From the NCBI RefSeq assembly GCF_000154285.1, contig NZ_DS483474.1:301127-365126 (forward strand): 64,000 bases of DNA. Direction: 5' to 3'. Below, piece after piece: positions 17,813-26,242 of the stretch. A program made the position numbers and the translations under genes. The DNA comes from Amedibacillus dolichus DSM 3991. GTDB taxonomy: Bacteria > Bacillota_I > Bacilli_A > Erysipelotrichales > Erysipelotrichaceae. Position 1 is the stretch's first letter. Each line of letters opens with the position of its first letter. The notes under the pieces were generated by a model. That model saw nothing but the letters and a program-made list of their open reading frames with translations, was not told the origin of the DNA and searched no databases.

Positions 17813-18721
17813 CTAAATGTTTGATAAATTTTTTTGCAGTTCTTCCCAAGTATTGCAGGTAAGAAGCTGATTGGAAAGCTCATATAGCTGGGATAAGCTT
17901 AAAGTGGATAACCACTCTTTAGCATCAATAGCAAATTTCTGTTTGATTTGTAAGGATAATAAATCTATGACACCCTTCTTCTTGCCTTCATCATAGCTAT
18001 CTAACAGATTGTTCTTCTCTCTCCACTCTGCCATCTGCCTTGACATTGCCAGCGACCACAGCCCTTCATCATCTTTGAATTTCTCATGCTTCTCCATTAG
18101 CTTTCTCACCAACCTTTCCTTTGTCTTTAGTATAGCATGATTCGCATTGTTTTTAAACAAGTAGCACACCTGTTCAAAATCATTCATTGCTTCCATTCCC
18201 TTTTCCTTCGCTATTTCATCAATCATCGGCAGTTGAATATAGATTCTGTGTAACAGTGGCTCTTTGCTTTCTGCTTCTCCATATGGATCTCGCATAATAT
18301 AGCGATTGATCAATCGTTTCTCATTTTGCGGACATGCATTTACAAAGATGATCTGATAAATCGGTTGTAGCTGACGATAGTTCTCTCCCTCTACGAGCTG
18401 TTTGCTAAGCATGTTTGCGCCATAGTATTCAAATCGTTTCCATTCCGATGCCTGTAAGAAGGTAGTCTGCATTTCAAAGTCATATTCATGACCTTGCTCG
18501 TCCTTGACATGAATATCCAAGATGCTTTGCTTTTGCGCAAGCAGTGTTGGATCAAGATTGGGATTCAAAACGATGCTTTCTTTTGGGTGAATACCGGTAA
18601 CACGTTCAATGATGGTGTTACGGATATACGTGGAATCCTCATCTTCACTTCCAAGAGCATATTTAAAGAAAAAGTCGTTGCAGTAATTCACTTCATTACT
18701 GCATGTTGTATTGGTAAGCAT
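17813..18721 (-). CDS. Rpn family recombination-promoting nuclease / putative transposase
   Basis: A 302-residue member of the Rpn/PD-(D/E)XK nuclease group (formerly called transposase_31). It begins with a phage-like NDFFFKYALG segment. The nuclease core is visible in ILDIHVKDEQGHEYDFEMQ, where D, then E-x-Q, follow the PD-(D/E)XK pattern. The C-terminal half is helical and charged (SLAMSRQMAEWREKNNLLD), as in the family. Known Rpn proteins cut DNA and raise recA-independent recombination, and some act in phage defence. AAAGGAGAGG precedes ATG 18721. It is intact, unlike the relative at 29.3 kb. A 57-bp mini-ORF with a match near that second copy lies divergently upstream. Confidence 0.85.
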   Translation of the reverse strand: MLTNTTCSNEVNYCNDFFFKYALGSEDEDSTYIRNTIIERVTGIHPKESIVLNPNLDPTLLAQKQSILDIHVKDEQGHEYDFEMQTTFLQASEWKRFEYYGANMLSKQLVEGENYRQLQPIYQIIFVNACPQNEKRLINRYIMRDPYGEAESKEPLLHRIYIQLPMIDEIAKEKGMEAMNDFEQVCYLFKNNANHAILKTKERLVRKLMEKHEKFKDDEGLWSLAMSRQMAEWREKNNLLDSYDEGKKKGVIDLLSLQIKQKFAIDAKEWLSTLSLSQLYELSNQLLTCNTWEELQKNLSNI

Positions 18722-18930
18722 ATCGATCCTCTCCTTTCGCTGAAATATACCTACATATATCTCATACGAAGGAAAAAGAAGAATCGGTGAAAATTTAAAG
18801 AATTTGTTAAAAAGAATGCTCGATAGATTAAAATCAAAAAATTACTAAATTTTTTTTGTTTTTCTAGTACCTGTAATCGTATTACCTTGTGAGATACCTA
18901 AGAGTAGCTCTAAAACGAAAGGGGGAATAT

Positions 18931-18987
18931 ATGATATATCGAATGGAGAACACTAGAAGGGTATGCTTAGCTTTGTATAAAGGCTAA
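18931..18987 (+). repeat. Mini-ORF MIYRMENTRRVC..., copy 1 of a sequence repeated near Rpn genes
   Basis: ATG 18931 with AAAGGGGG five bases upstream opens an 18-codon frame (MIYRMENTRRVCLALYKG) ending at 18987. The DNA from the ribosome site to AGCTTT closely matches 29213-29273, where the peptide reads MIYRIENARRIC. Changes between the copies at codons 5, 8 and 11 keep or conserve the reading. Here it is divergent from the Rpn gene at 17813-18721 and overlaps the 3' end of the MFS gene by 4 bp. It may be a leader peptide, a tiny protein or the remnant of a lost Rpn copy. Confidence 0.5.
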
Positions 18988-20201
18988 TTTACTTTTTCGC
19001 TGATCAGTTTACGAAATACAAGAATCAGTACCAATATCATTAGGAAGCCATTAAACAGATAGGCTACATCACTGCGAAGAAGATCAGACATCAATCCGGC
19101 AAACAACGTTCCTAAAGGAATCATAAGGTTACTTGAAAAAGATAAAATAGAAAAGAAACGTGTCTGATATTCTTCATCAACCATTAGCTGAAATTGGGCT
19201 GTCAATGGGACATTGACGAAGGTTGAAAAATAACCGGATAAAAAGCATAGTGCAAGATAAAGTGCATAGAAGCCATACGGACTGATTTTTAAAAGAAGAA
19301 TTGAACAAATACCGGTGATGATCATAAGCCAGGCCTGCACATAAAAACAGGTTTTCATAGACAGTTTTTTACTGTTTTTAATACCAAGAATAATGCTTGC
19401 TAAAATGACACCGGCACTCACTGCCGAAGCTGTCCAACCGTAAAGTGAATCATTAAAGTGGTAAACGGTTTTCATAATGCCGGGAGAGAATACTTCCTCG
19501 GTAGGAGAAACAAGAAAATTGAGTGTCATGATCAAAATAAATAGATAAAAGATTTGTTTATTTTTAAGAATAAATTGGAAGCCTTCTTTAAGGCGCAAGC
19601 GGTAAGGTTGTGGCTTTGTGGCGGCTATGTGCTTATTATGCTTATAGGTCAATAAGGCGGTTAAAGCAATAGAAAGGACATAGGATACAATATTTAGCCA
19701 AATTGCACAAGCAAAGCCTGCTTGGGCATAAAGGATAGCACCGAGTGCCGGAGCTAACAAATGGGCAATGTTATCGAATACGCTATGTATTCCATTCCAT
19801 TGTACTAGCTCCTCTTTTTCAATCAAGCGAGCAAAAATACTTGAGGACATAACATGGAAAGCGGAATGATTGATTTTTTCTAAAAATGAAATTCCTAATA
19901 AGAAATAGAAATGAAATCCTTCTGTCATTAAGAAAACATTTAAGATGGTAAATAATAAGACTGAAAGAGCATTTGAAAGCATCAGTCCATGTTTCAGATT
20001 TTTCTTTTCCAGCCAAACTCCTAAAAAGGGTAGCAACACAATGGCAGGGATTTGAATAATGCTGAAAAAGATACTGGTTGTTAAAACAGAGTGTGTATTT
20101 GCCAAAAGGTATAAGGGGATACATATATTATAAATCCCGGAACCGAGGCAGTTAATAAAACGTGAGGCTATAAGAAAACAGCCGTTTCGTTTGCTATTCA
20201 T
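18984..20201 (-). CDS. MFS transporter
   Basis: A 405-residue major facilitator with 12 predicted membrane segments. The loop 2-3 region LPFLGVWLEKKNLKHG matches the MFS motif G-x-x-x-D/E-x-x-x-x-K. It resembles the drug-exporter/enterobactin-exporter type branch found in Bacillota, so efflux is likelier than uptake. The start is ATG 20201 with AAAGGAG upstream; a Met nine codons earlier lies in the upstream gene. The first 8 bp overlap the end of the HAD phosphatase gene, so the two are cotranscribed. Substrate unknown. Confidence 0.88.
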   Translation of the reverse strand: MNSKRNGCFLIASRFINCLGSGIYNICIPLYLLANTHSVLTTSIFFSIIQIPAIVLLPFLGVWLEKKNLKHGLMLSNALSVLLFTILNVFLMTEGFHFYFLLGISFLEKINHSAFHVMSSSIFARLIEKEELVQWNGIHSVFDNIAHLLAPALGAILYAQAGFACAIWLNIVSYVLSIALTALLTYKHNKHIAATKPQPYRLRLKEGFQFILKNKQIFYLFILIMTLNFLVSPTEEVFSPGIMKTVYHFNDSLYGWTASAVSAGVILASIILGIKNSKKLSMKTCFYVQAWLMIITGICSILLLKISPYGFYALYLALCFLSGYFSTFVNVPLTAQFQLMVDEEYQTRFFSILSFSSNLMIPLGTLFAGLMSDLLRSDVAYLFNGFLMILVLILVFRKLISEKVN

Positions 20202-21006
20202 AAATTGTTCTCCTTTCAAAGCTTTCATGAGGTTTGATTTGCTTCATTTGCACAAGGGCATGATAAATTCCATGCTCACAAACACATTCGGTAACTATAT
20301 CGGCAATCTGCTTGGCCTCGAAACAGCCATTTCCCAAAACAACAGCAATTTTGGCATGTGCCAGCATTTCTAAATCGTTCATACTATCCCCAAAGGCAAT
20401 ATAATCTGATATGTTAAGCTGCTTCAGCAATGCCTTGATGCCGGTATATTTATTCATGCCCTTTAAAACCACATCGGCATAGCTTGATTGACCGGGGATA
20501 AATTGTAAAGCCTTAAGATCGTTATAATCATGATAGTCATAGCCTACTTCTCCATAAGCAATCATCATATATACATCAAAGTCATCATAGATGCTATGTG
20601 GTGGTATTGCTTCATTAAAAAAAGCGGCAGCTGCTTTTACATGGGCATTTGCTTCCTTGGTTAATATTGTTTTTTCACCTTGAAGCAGTAAAGGAGCATG
20701 CAAAGCATCGGCTTTTGCGATACATGAAACAACGATATCATGCGGGATCGGTGTACGATGGATACATTGCTTGTGCTTGTCATAGCTGATTTGTCCGTTA
20801 CAGCAAATATAGTAATCCCATTTTGCGATGCTATCAAAGCCGGCATCTTCAAGGGCATCTAAAGAACGTCCGGTACAAATACATATCAGCTGTCCGTTGT
20901 TTTTTAATTCTTGTAGGGCATACCTTGTAGAATCGGGAACACTATGTGTAAGTGGATCTACCAGCGTTCCATCAACATCAAAAAAGAAAATATCAGATGT
21001 TACCAT
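20194..21006 (-). CDS. Cof-type HAD-IIB phosphatase
   Basis: A 270-residue HAD hydrolase. Motif I is FFFDVDGTLVDP near the N terminus, motif II is CICTGRS, and motifs III/IV end in YIAFGDSMNDLEMLAHAKIAV. Length and the Cof cap fit the HAD-IIB group that dephosphorylates sugar phosphates or flavin precursors. The start is ATG 21006, with AAAGGAG upstream on the minus strand; a Met 14 codons earlier lacks a ribosome site. It is the first gene of a two-gene unit with the MFS transporter. Substrate unknown. Confidence 0.9.
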   Translation of the reverse strand: MVTSDIFFFDVDGTLVDPLTHSVPDSTRYALQELKNNGQLICICTGRSLDALEDAGFDSIAKWDYYICCNGQISYDKHKQCIHRTPIPHDIVVSCIAKADALHAPLLLQGEKTILTKEANAHVKAAAAFFNEAIPPHSIYDDFDVYMMIAYGEVGYDYHDYNDLKALQFIPGQSSYADVVLKGMNKYTGIKALLKQLNISDYIAFGDSMNDLEMLAHAKIAVVLGNGCFEAKQIADIVTECVCEHGIYHALVQMKQIKPHESFERRTIYE

Positions 21007-21192
21007 GCAATTGCTCCTTTCATTTGTATCGTTACTATTATAACGCAAATCATACGCATAAAACGAGGAAAAAGCTTGTAATCAATTGTTTTTCTTTTTC
21101 GTTGGAAAGTTTTACGAAAACATATAGAAAAGCCTTTTATAGCTTTTATTTAAGCATGATTTTTGCTAAAATAATAAATGGAGGTATATTTT

Positions 21193-22548
21193 ATGAAATG
21201 TGCGGTAGTATTAGCGGCCGGTAAAGGCACAAGAATGAAATCTTCCTTAAACAAAGTAATGCATCCGGTTATGAATAAACCGATGATTGGACACATTATT
21301 TCAAGCTTAAAGAAGTCAAATGTCGATCGCATCGTTGTGGTTGTCGGTCATGGGGCAGAAAGTGTAAAAGAATATTTAGGCGATGAGGTGGAATATGCAC
21401 TTCAAGAGCCACAGTTAGGAACAGGGCATGCCGTTATGCAGGCCAAAGCCTTGGAAGGCATTGAAGGGGAAACCATTATCTTATGCGGTGATGGACCGTT
21501 GATTCAGCCGGAAACGATTCAGGCAGCATTTGAAGCAAATAAGGGAAATGCTTGTACGGTGCTGACATCTGTATTGGAAGAAGGCTTACATTACGGACGT
21601 ATTGTTCGTGATGCGCAAGGTGCAGTGAAAAAGATTGTAGAAGCGAAGGATTGTAGTGAAGAAGAATTAAAGATAACAGAAATCAATACCGGAATTTTCT
21701 GTTTTGATAATCAAAAGCTATTTGCGGGATTAAAGGAAATTCGCAATGATAATGCACAAAATGAATATTATTTAACAGATTTAGTTGAAATTCTTAATAA
21801 AAAGGGCGAACGGGTCAATGCTATGATTGTCAAGGATCGCGATGAAACCATGGGTGTAAATGACCGCGTGGATTTGGCAAATGCTGCTCGTTGGTTAAAG
21901 CGTCATATTAACGAAAAGCACATGCGCAATGGGGTAACCATTGTCGATCCCGAGAATACCTATATTGATGTTGATGTGGAAATCGGTGCCGATACGATCA
22001 TTTATCCGAATGTTCACATTCAAGGCAATAGCGTGATTGGTAGTAATGTTGAGATTTTACCAAATTCCTTCTTACGCAATGCGGTGATTGAAGATGGTGT
22101 TGTAATTGACAGCAGTAAGATCGTAGAAAGCAAGGTTGGGGCAAACGCAACGGTTGGTCCGATGTCGCATCTGCGCAATCATACGGAAATTGCGGCAAAT
22201 TGTCGTATTGGGAATTTTGTGGAATTTAAAAATTCTTATTTCGGAGAAGGCAGCAAGTGTGCACATTTAACCTATATCGGAGATTCCGATTTCGGTAAAA
22301 AGATCAATGTTGGTTGTGGTGTAGTTACGGTTAATTATGACGGAAAAAATAAATACCGTACGACCGTTAAAGATGGTGCTTTCATTGGCAGCAATTGCAA
22401 TTTGATTGCACCGGTTACGATTGGCGAAAACGTATTACTGGCAGCAGGTTCTACCATTACAGACTCTGTTGAAGATGGAGATATGGGGATTGCCAGAATG
22501 CGTCAAAGCATAAAAAAGGGCTTTGGAACAGCATATAAAAATAAGTAG
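21193..22548 (+). CDS. glmU: Bifunctional GlcNAc-1-P uridyltransferase / GlcN-1-P acetyltransferase
   Basis: A 451-residue GlmU of full length. The N-terminal pyrophosphorylase domain has VVLAAGKGTRMKS and, after about residue 70, LGTGHAVMQAK. The C-terminal left-handed beta-helix shows hexapeptide repeats and the acetyltransferase signature NFVEFKNSYFGEGSKCAHLT. It makes UDP-GlcNAc for peptidoglycan and wall polymers. The start is ATG 21193 with GGAGG at 21180; the frame from 21178 is only open reading before it. prs follows with a short gap, the classical glmU-prs pair of Bacillota. Confidence 0.97.
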   Translation: MKCAVVLAAGKGTRMKSSLNKVMHPVMNKPMIGHIISSLKKSNVDRIVVVVGHGAESVKEYLGDEVEYALQEPQLGTGHAVMQAKALEGIEGETIILCGDGPLIQPETIQAAFEANKGNACTVLTSVLEEGLHYGRIVRDAQGAVKKIVEAKDCSEEELKITEINTGIFCFDNQKLFAGLKEIRNDNAQNEYYLTDLVEILNKKGERVNAMIVKDRDETMGVNDRVDLANAARWLKRHINEKHMRNGVTIVDPENTYIDVDVEIGADTIIYPNVHIQGNSVIGSNVEILPNSFLRNAVIEDGVVIDSSKIVESKVGANATVGPMSHLRNHTEIAANCRIGNFVEFKNSYFGEGSKCAHLTYIGDSDFGKKINVGCGVVTVNYDGKNKYRTTVKDGAFIGSNCNLIAPVTIGENVLLAAGSTITDSVEDGDMGIARMRQSIKKGFGTAYKNK

Positions 22549-22568
22549 AAAGAATGAGGATTGTAGAA

Positions 22569-23522
22569 ATGGAAAACAAAACAGTAGTTATTGCCTTAAC
22601 ATCAAGTGTTGAATTGGCAAATGAAATCGTTGCGGAAATCGGTATTCCTTTGGGACAGTGTGATGTAAAGCACTTCTCTGATGGGGAAATCATGGTAGAG
22701 CTTGGAGAGTCTGTACGTGGTAAAAACGTATATATCATTCAATCTACATGCGCTCCTGTTTCCAGCAATATCATGGAAATCTTGATTGCGATTGATGCTT
22801 GCAAGCGTGCGAGTGCGGAAAGTATTTCCGTTGTTATGCCATATTTCGGTTATGCACGTCAGGATCGTAAAGCGAAACCAAGACAGCCGATTACTTCTAA
22901 GCTGATTGCGGATCTATTGGAGAAGGCCGGGGCAACACGTGTAATTACAATGGAGCTTCACGCAACACAAATTCAAGGGTTCTTCAATATCCCTGCCGAT
23001 GATATTTCAGCTATTTGTATCTTAGGAAAATACTTCCAGTCTTTAGATTTGAAAGATGTTGTTGTCGTTTCTCCGGATCATGGCGGAACAACACGTGCAA
23101 GAAAGTTGGCAGAGATCTTACATGCACCACTTGCAATTATTGATAAGCGTCGTCCAAAACCAAACGTAGCGGAAGCTATGAATTTGATTGGTGATGTTGA
23201 TGGAAAAACAGCGATTATCGTAGATGATATCGTAGATACAGCAGGTACTTTAACTGCCGGTATTCAGATGCTAAAGGATAAGGGTGCTGTTGATGTTTAT
23301 GCAAGCTGTGTGCATGGCGTATTATCCGGACCTGCAATCCAACGTTTGAAAGATGCGAAGCTAAAAGGCTTTGTTTGTACAAATACCATTCCTCAAGATG
23401 ACAAAGCTGCACAGTATCCGGAAATGACGGTATTATCCGTAGGACCGGTATTGGGAAGTGTTATTAAAGCGGTAGAGGAAGCTAGACCGGTTAGTGAGGT
23501 TCTTGCAAGCTTTAATGAATAA
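22569..23522 (+). CDS. prs: Ribose-phosphate pyrophosphokinase
   Basis: A 317-residue PRPP synthase. Visible are FSDGEIMVELGESVRGKNVY (catalytic and ATP region), YFGYARQDRKAKPRQPITSKL, and the PRPP loop AIIVDDIVDTAGTL. It supplies PRPP for nucleotides, His and Trp. I chose ATG 22569 because TGAGGA lies 9 bp upstream; ATG 22554 is possible and adds five residues, but has a poor ribosome site. It is the second gene after glmU, and a DUF1622 membrane gene follows 19 bp later. Confidence 0.97.
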   Translation: MENKTVVIALTSSVELANEIVAEIGIPLGQCDVKHFSDGEIMVELGESVRGKNVYIIQSTCAPVSSNIMEILIAIDACKRASAESISVVMPYFGYARQDRKAKPRQPITSKLIADLLEKAGATRVITMELHATQIQGFFNIPADDISAICILGKYFQSLDLKDVVVVSPDHGGTTRARKLAEILHAPLAIIDKRRPKPNVAEAMNLIGDVDGKTAIIVDDIVDTAGTLTAGIQMLKDKGAVDVYASCVHGVLSGPAIQRLKDAKLKGFVCTNTIPQDDKAAQYPEMTVLSVGPVLGSVIKAVEEARPVSEVLASFNE

Positions 23523-23541
23523 TCTATATAGGAAATAATAA

Positions 23542-23898
23542 ATGTTAGAGCTACTATTAGAACATGTCGTTCCGGAAATTATTTCACTTTTAGAGATTAT
23601 CGGTGTCGTTGTTATTACAATCGGTGCTGCCAAAGCTTTCTTCTATTATGTGAAAGCATTATTTGTAGAAAGTGATACACCGATTCGTATTGAATTAGCA
23701 AATGCCCTTGCATTAGGATTAGAATTTAAAATGGGTGCAGAGATTTTGAAAACGGTGCTTGTCCGCAACTTTGAAGAAATCTATGTGTTAGGTGCAATTA
23801 TCTTATTAAGAGCACTGTTATCTTTGATGATTCATTTTGAAATCAAAGCCGAAAAAGAAAGAGATACTCATTCAGAAGCAAGTGCAAATAATTATTAA
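23542..23898 (+). CDS. DUF1622 family membrane protein
   Basis: A 118-residue protein with three membrane segments and the DUF1622 pattern: ISLLEIIGVVVITIGAAKAF, then RIELANALALGLEFKMGAEILKTVL, and an EEIYVLGAIILLRALLSLMI C-terminal segment. The polar, conserved middle part faces the membrane surface. No function is known for the family. It starts 19 bp after prs and is likely read through from glmU-prs. The terminal tail (KAEKERDTHSEASANNY) is charged. A bidirectional terminator lies about 120 bp downstream. Confidence 0.85.
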   Translation: MLELLLEHVVPEIISLLEIIGVVVITIGAAKAFFYYVKALFVESDTPIRIELANALALGLEFKMGAEILKTVLVRNFEEIYVLGAIILLRALLSLMIHFEIKAEKERDTHSEASANNY

Positions 23899-24020
23899 AT
23901 ATAAAATTTTATATCTGATTTCTAATTACACGCATAAATACTATACTTTTATGTATTTTTGAGTACAGAAAAACATTCATTTTATCATGATTGAATGTGC
24001 CTTGATATAACATTTAACAT

Positions 24021-24067
24021 AAACATGGGAGATACTATAAATTTATTGCGTAACTCCCATGTTTTTT
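24021..24067. terminator. Bidirectional terminator between DUF1622 and lipoprotein genes
   Basis: Stem AAACATGGGAG / CTCCCATGTTT (24021-24031 and 24054-24064) with a T run on the + strand and A-rich DNA on the left. A second small inverted repeat ACATTCA-N12-TGAATGT lies just upstream near 23971-23999. Confidence 0.85.
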
Positions 24068-24072
24068 AATTA

Positions 24073-24546
24073 CTAATATCCTAATTCTTTTACAAGTTTC
24101 TCTGCATTTTCCTTATATTCGGAATAAGCAGTTACATATAAAACAGTATTTTCTTTTCTTATAACTTTGCAATAATAATCAGATGCCGTAACATCGTAGA
24201 CAGATTGAGTATTGCTTTCCTCTTCTGCAATTTTAGCAGAACTATTTTCTTTATATGTTTTGTTTAGATTGTCAACTGCATATTTATACACATTAGTTGC
24301 TGACTTTTCATTTTTCATAAAATAATACTCAAATGAATATTTCTCTTCATCTACAGCAACGTATATTTCTTGATAAGAATGGTCTTTTGCACTGTCTGTT
24401 TTATCTGTAACTTCTAACTCATTCTCTTCCATTATTGATTTAAACTTAGTGGTAGTAATTGGCTCAGAGGTTGAACTCCTCCCACACCCTGATAACATCA
24501 GCATAAACACCATTGCAATTATAAATAAAAATTTTTTTCTTCTCAT
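24073..24546 (-). CDS. Lipoprotein, unknown function
   Basis: A 157-residue lipoprotein precursor. It starts MRRKKFLFIIAMVFMLMLSG and has the lipobox LSGC with the modified Cys at about residue 21. The mature part is polar, Glu/Lys-rich, with a Tyr-rich beta region (YSFEYYFMKNEKSATNVYKY), suggesting an extracytoplasmic binding or assembly role. The start is ATG 24546 with GTGAGGTG upstream. It precedes two further small envelope-type genes on the same strand, separated by modest gaps. No known domain is recognised. Confidence 0.78.
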   Translation of the reverse strand: MRRKKFLFIIAMVFMLMLSGCGRSSTSEPITTTKFKSIMEENELEVTDKTDSAKDHSYQEIYVAVDEEKYSFEYYFMKNEKSATNVYKYAVDNLNKTYKENSSAKIAEEESNTQSVYDVTASDYYCKVIRKENTVLYVTAYSEYKENAEKLVKELGY

Positions 24547-24600
24547 AAATAAACACCTCACAATTTCTAAAATATTATCAACATCAAAACCATTGTATCG

Positions 24601-24981
24601 TTATAAAACAGTATTAAGAAATATCCCCAGTAACAATACACCTAATCCAATAATTGTAAAAAGCGTACCTACAATGCAACGGATATATTGTCCGCTTTGC
24701 TTGATATAAGAATAATTTGGATTATTCTTATCATAAATAACATGACATTCTCCATCAAGATGAAATATATGATGTGGAGTCCAATTTGTTTTATTTGTAT
24801 ATTTGTTGCTAGATACAATATATTCATATACTGCTCTGGCATTTCCATTTGATGAACTATCAATACTTATAATTTTCCCGGTTGTATGTTCTTTGCATTT
24901 GATGAATTTAAGAATTGTAGGAACACTAACCATTAAACCTACGATTAAAAACAAAACTCCAATTATCCAAAATACAATCAT
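24601..24981 (-). CDS. DUF3592-like membrane protein
   Basis: A 126-residue protein with one membrane segment at each end (about 3-25 and 102-123) and a polar domain of about 70 residues between them. The middle reads TTGKIISIDSSSNGNARAVY and GECHVIYDKNNPNYSYIK, the style of DUF3592 proteins (a beta-rich domain between two helices). AAGGAGAAAG precedes the ATG. Next to a lipoprotein gene and a soluble relative-like small gene. A second DUF3592-like gene lies at 35916. Function unknown. Confidence 0.7.
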   Translation of the reverse strand: MIVFWIIGVLFLIVGLMVSVPTILKFIKCKEHTTGKIISIDSSSNGNARAVYEYIVSSNKYTNKTNWTPHHIFHLDGECHVIYDKNNPNYSYIKQSGQYIRCIVGTLFTIIGLGVLLLGIFLNTVL

Positions 24982-25105
24982 ATCGCTTTCTCCTTGGATT
25001 TAATCTATCCTTTTTTATGCCCATATACAGCATTTTATTTGTTCTTTTTTCATTTTTCTTTCGGTCAATGTTGTATCTCATAAAACATTAAAGAGCTATT
25101 TTTAT

Positions 25106-25411
25106 TTATGTTAGTAGCATGCCGACATTATCAGGCATATATGCTTTCTTAGGCTTTTGGGGATTAAACTTGATGCGTACAGAATCACCTTCTTTTAAAT
25201 TTCCTAATGGAGCCTGTGATGCCATTCCGATAGGAATATTAGCGATTTTATGCGTTTTTACTTTTTGATAACGAAGCTGTTCACTTCGTTTATATGCTTT
25301 GCCTTCGACAATGTATTCGGCAGTTAAAAACCATACATTTCCATTCCTCTTTTTTTTTATTATTTTACCCATGACCTCATCGGTGCATTTCTTTTTTTGG
25401 AACTTAAACAT
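25106..25411 (-). CDS. Small soluble protein, unknown function
   Basis: A 101-residue basic protein without membrane segments or signal peptide. It starts MFKFQKKKCTDEVMGKIIKK and contains TAEYIVEGKAYKRSEQLRY and GDSVRIKFNPQKPKKAYMPD. The pattern (V-x-G-K-I, Y-x-V-x-G-x-x-Y, V-x-I-x-x-N-P-x-x-P) resembles the beta domain of DUF3592 proteins stripped of helices. The start is ATG 25411 with AAGAAGGTG upstream; a Met seven codons earlier overlaps that site. It could be a soluble partner or degraded form of the membrane gene next door. Confidence 0.55.
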   Translation of the reverse strand: MFKFQKKKCTDEVMGKIIKKKRNGNVWFLTAEYIVEGKAYKRSEQLRYQKVKTHKIANIPIGMASQAPLGNLKEGDSVRIKFNPQKPKKAYMPDNVGMLLT

Positions 25412-25592
25412 TTTATTGCACCTTCTTACCAAAATATAATCTATAATTATGCTTTCTCATATTATATCAAATCCATATATCAGCCACAATAAAAATCAGC
25501 ATATTATTACCATTTTGCTAAGGAATAAAGATACATACTTTTGCTTCCTTTCGCTTGACTACTCTTCATAATAAAGAAAAAGCCAACAGCGA

Positions 25593-25608
25593 AAAAGCCA
25601 TGGCTTTT
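25593..25608. other. 16-bp perfect palindrome in a gene-poor gap
   Basis: AAAAGCCATGGCTTTT is a perfect palindrome, and an extra AAAAAGCCA copy at 25578-25586 offers an alternative stem-loop with the right arm. The gap 25412-25707 holds no gene that I can support. The hairpin may end transcription of a neighbour. Confidence 0.35.
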
Positions 25609-25707
25609 AAATCGAGTACCGATTATTTTAAGTATTTATTTCATGAGCATTTTAGATGATGAAATAGCTTGTAAATCACATACTCTCCTAAATAAGATAA
25701 CTTTAGT

Positions 25708-26115
25708 TTATTTAAGTAAGGTATCTTTATTACGAGAAGCCCCCATATAATAAAGAAGTGGTGGAATTACACTTACGAAGGCAGAAATCATAGCTTGCGC
25801 ATTTACTTCCATGAGAATATAGTTGTAAATCAGAATACCTAATAAAAACAAGGCAAGCAGCTGACAGATTTTGTATTTTTCACGTTTATTAGCGAATAAA
25901 ATACCAAGCAGACCGGCAATGATCTGAAGTCCGATCTGAATATAAATACCAAGAAGCTGTAAGCTTGGCATATCCTTTGGATATGTACCAAATACCTTTA
26001 TAGATGCGCTATTATTCATAGTCATTGCATAAAAAATAAGTCCTAATGTAAGAACGCCAAGTAGGATTTCAAAAATACCTGCGATATATAAATATGTTTT
26101 TCCTTTTGCTTGCAT
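25708..26115 (-). CDS. Small membrane protein, unknown function
   Basis: A 135-residue protein with four membrane segments (about 10-30, 49-73, 84-98, 103-125) and short loops. It starts MQAKGKTYLYIAGIFEILLG and ends ASRNKDTLLK. The first-helix pattern YIAGIFEILLGV and the second-helix QIGLQIIAGLLGILFAN look like small four-helix membrane proteins of Bacillota. I cannot place a family. The start is ATG 26115 with GGAAGGAGATG upstream. It is divergent from mnmE by 127 bp and stands alone. Confidence 0.7.
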   Translation of the reverse strand: MQAKGKTYLYIAGIFEILLGVLTLGLIFYAMTMNNSASIKVFGTYPKDMPSLQLLGIYIQIGLQIIAGLLGILFANKREKYKICQLLALFLLGILIYNYILMEVNAQAMISAFVSVIPPLLYYMGASRNKDTLLK

Positions 26116-26242
26116 AAAAACATCTCCTTCCAAGACCATTATCATACCATTGTTTCTTAATTTTGTAAAAACGGATATGCTTCTTTCAGCTGGAAGTCAA
26201 AGTTTTCTTATGATACAATGATACTATATAAGGGGGCGTTTT

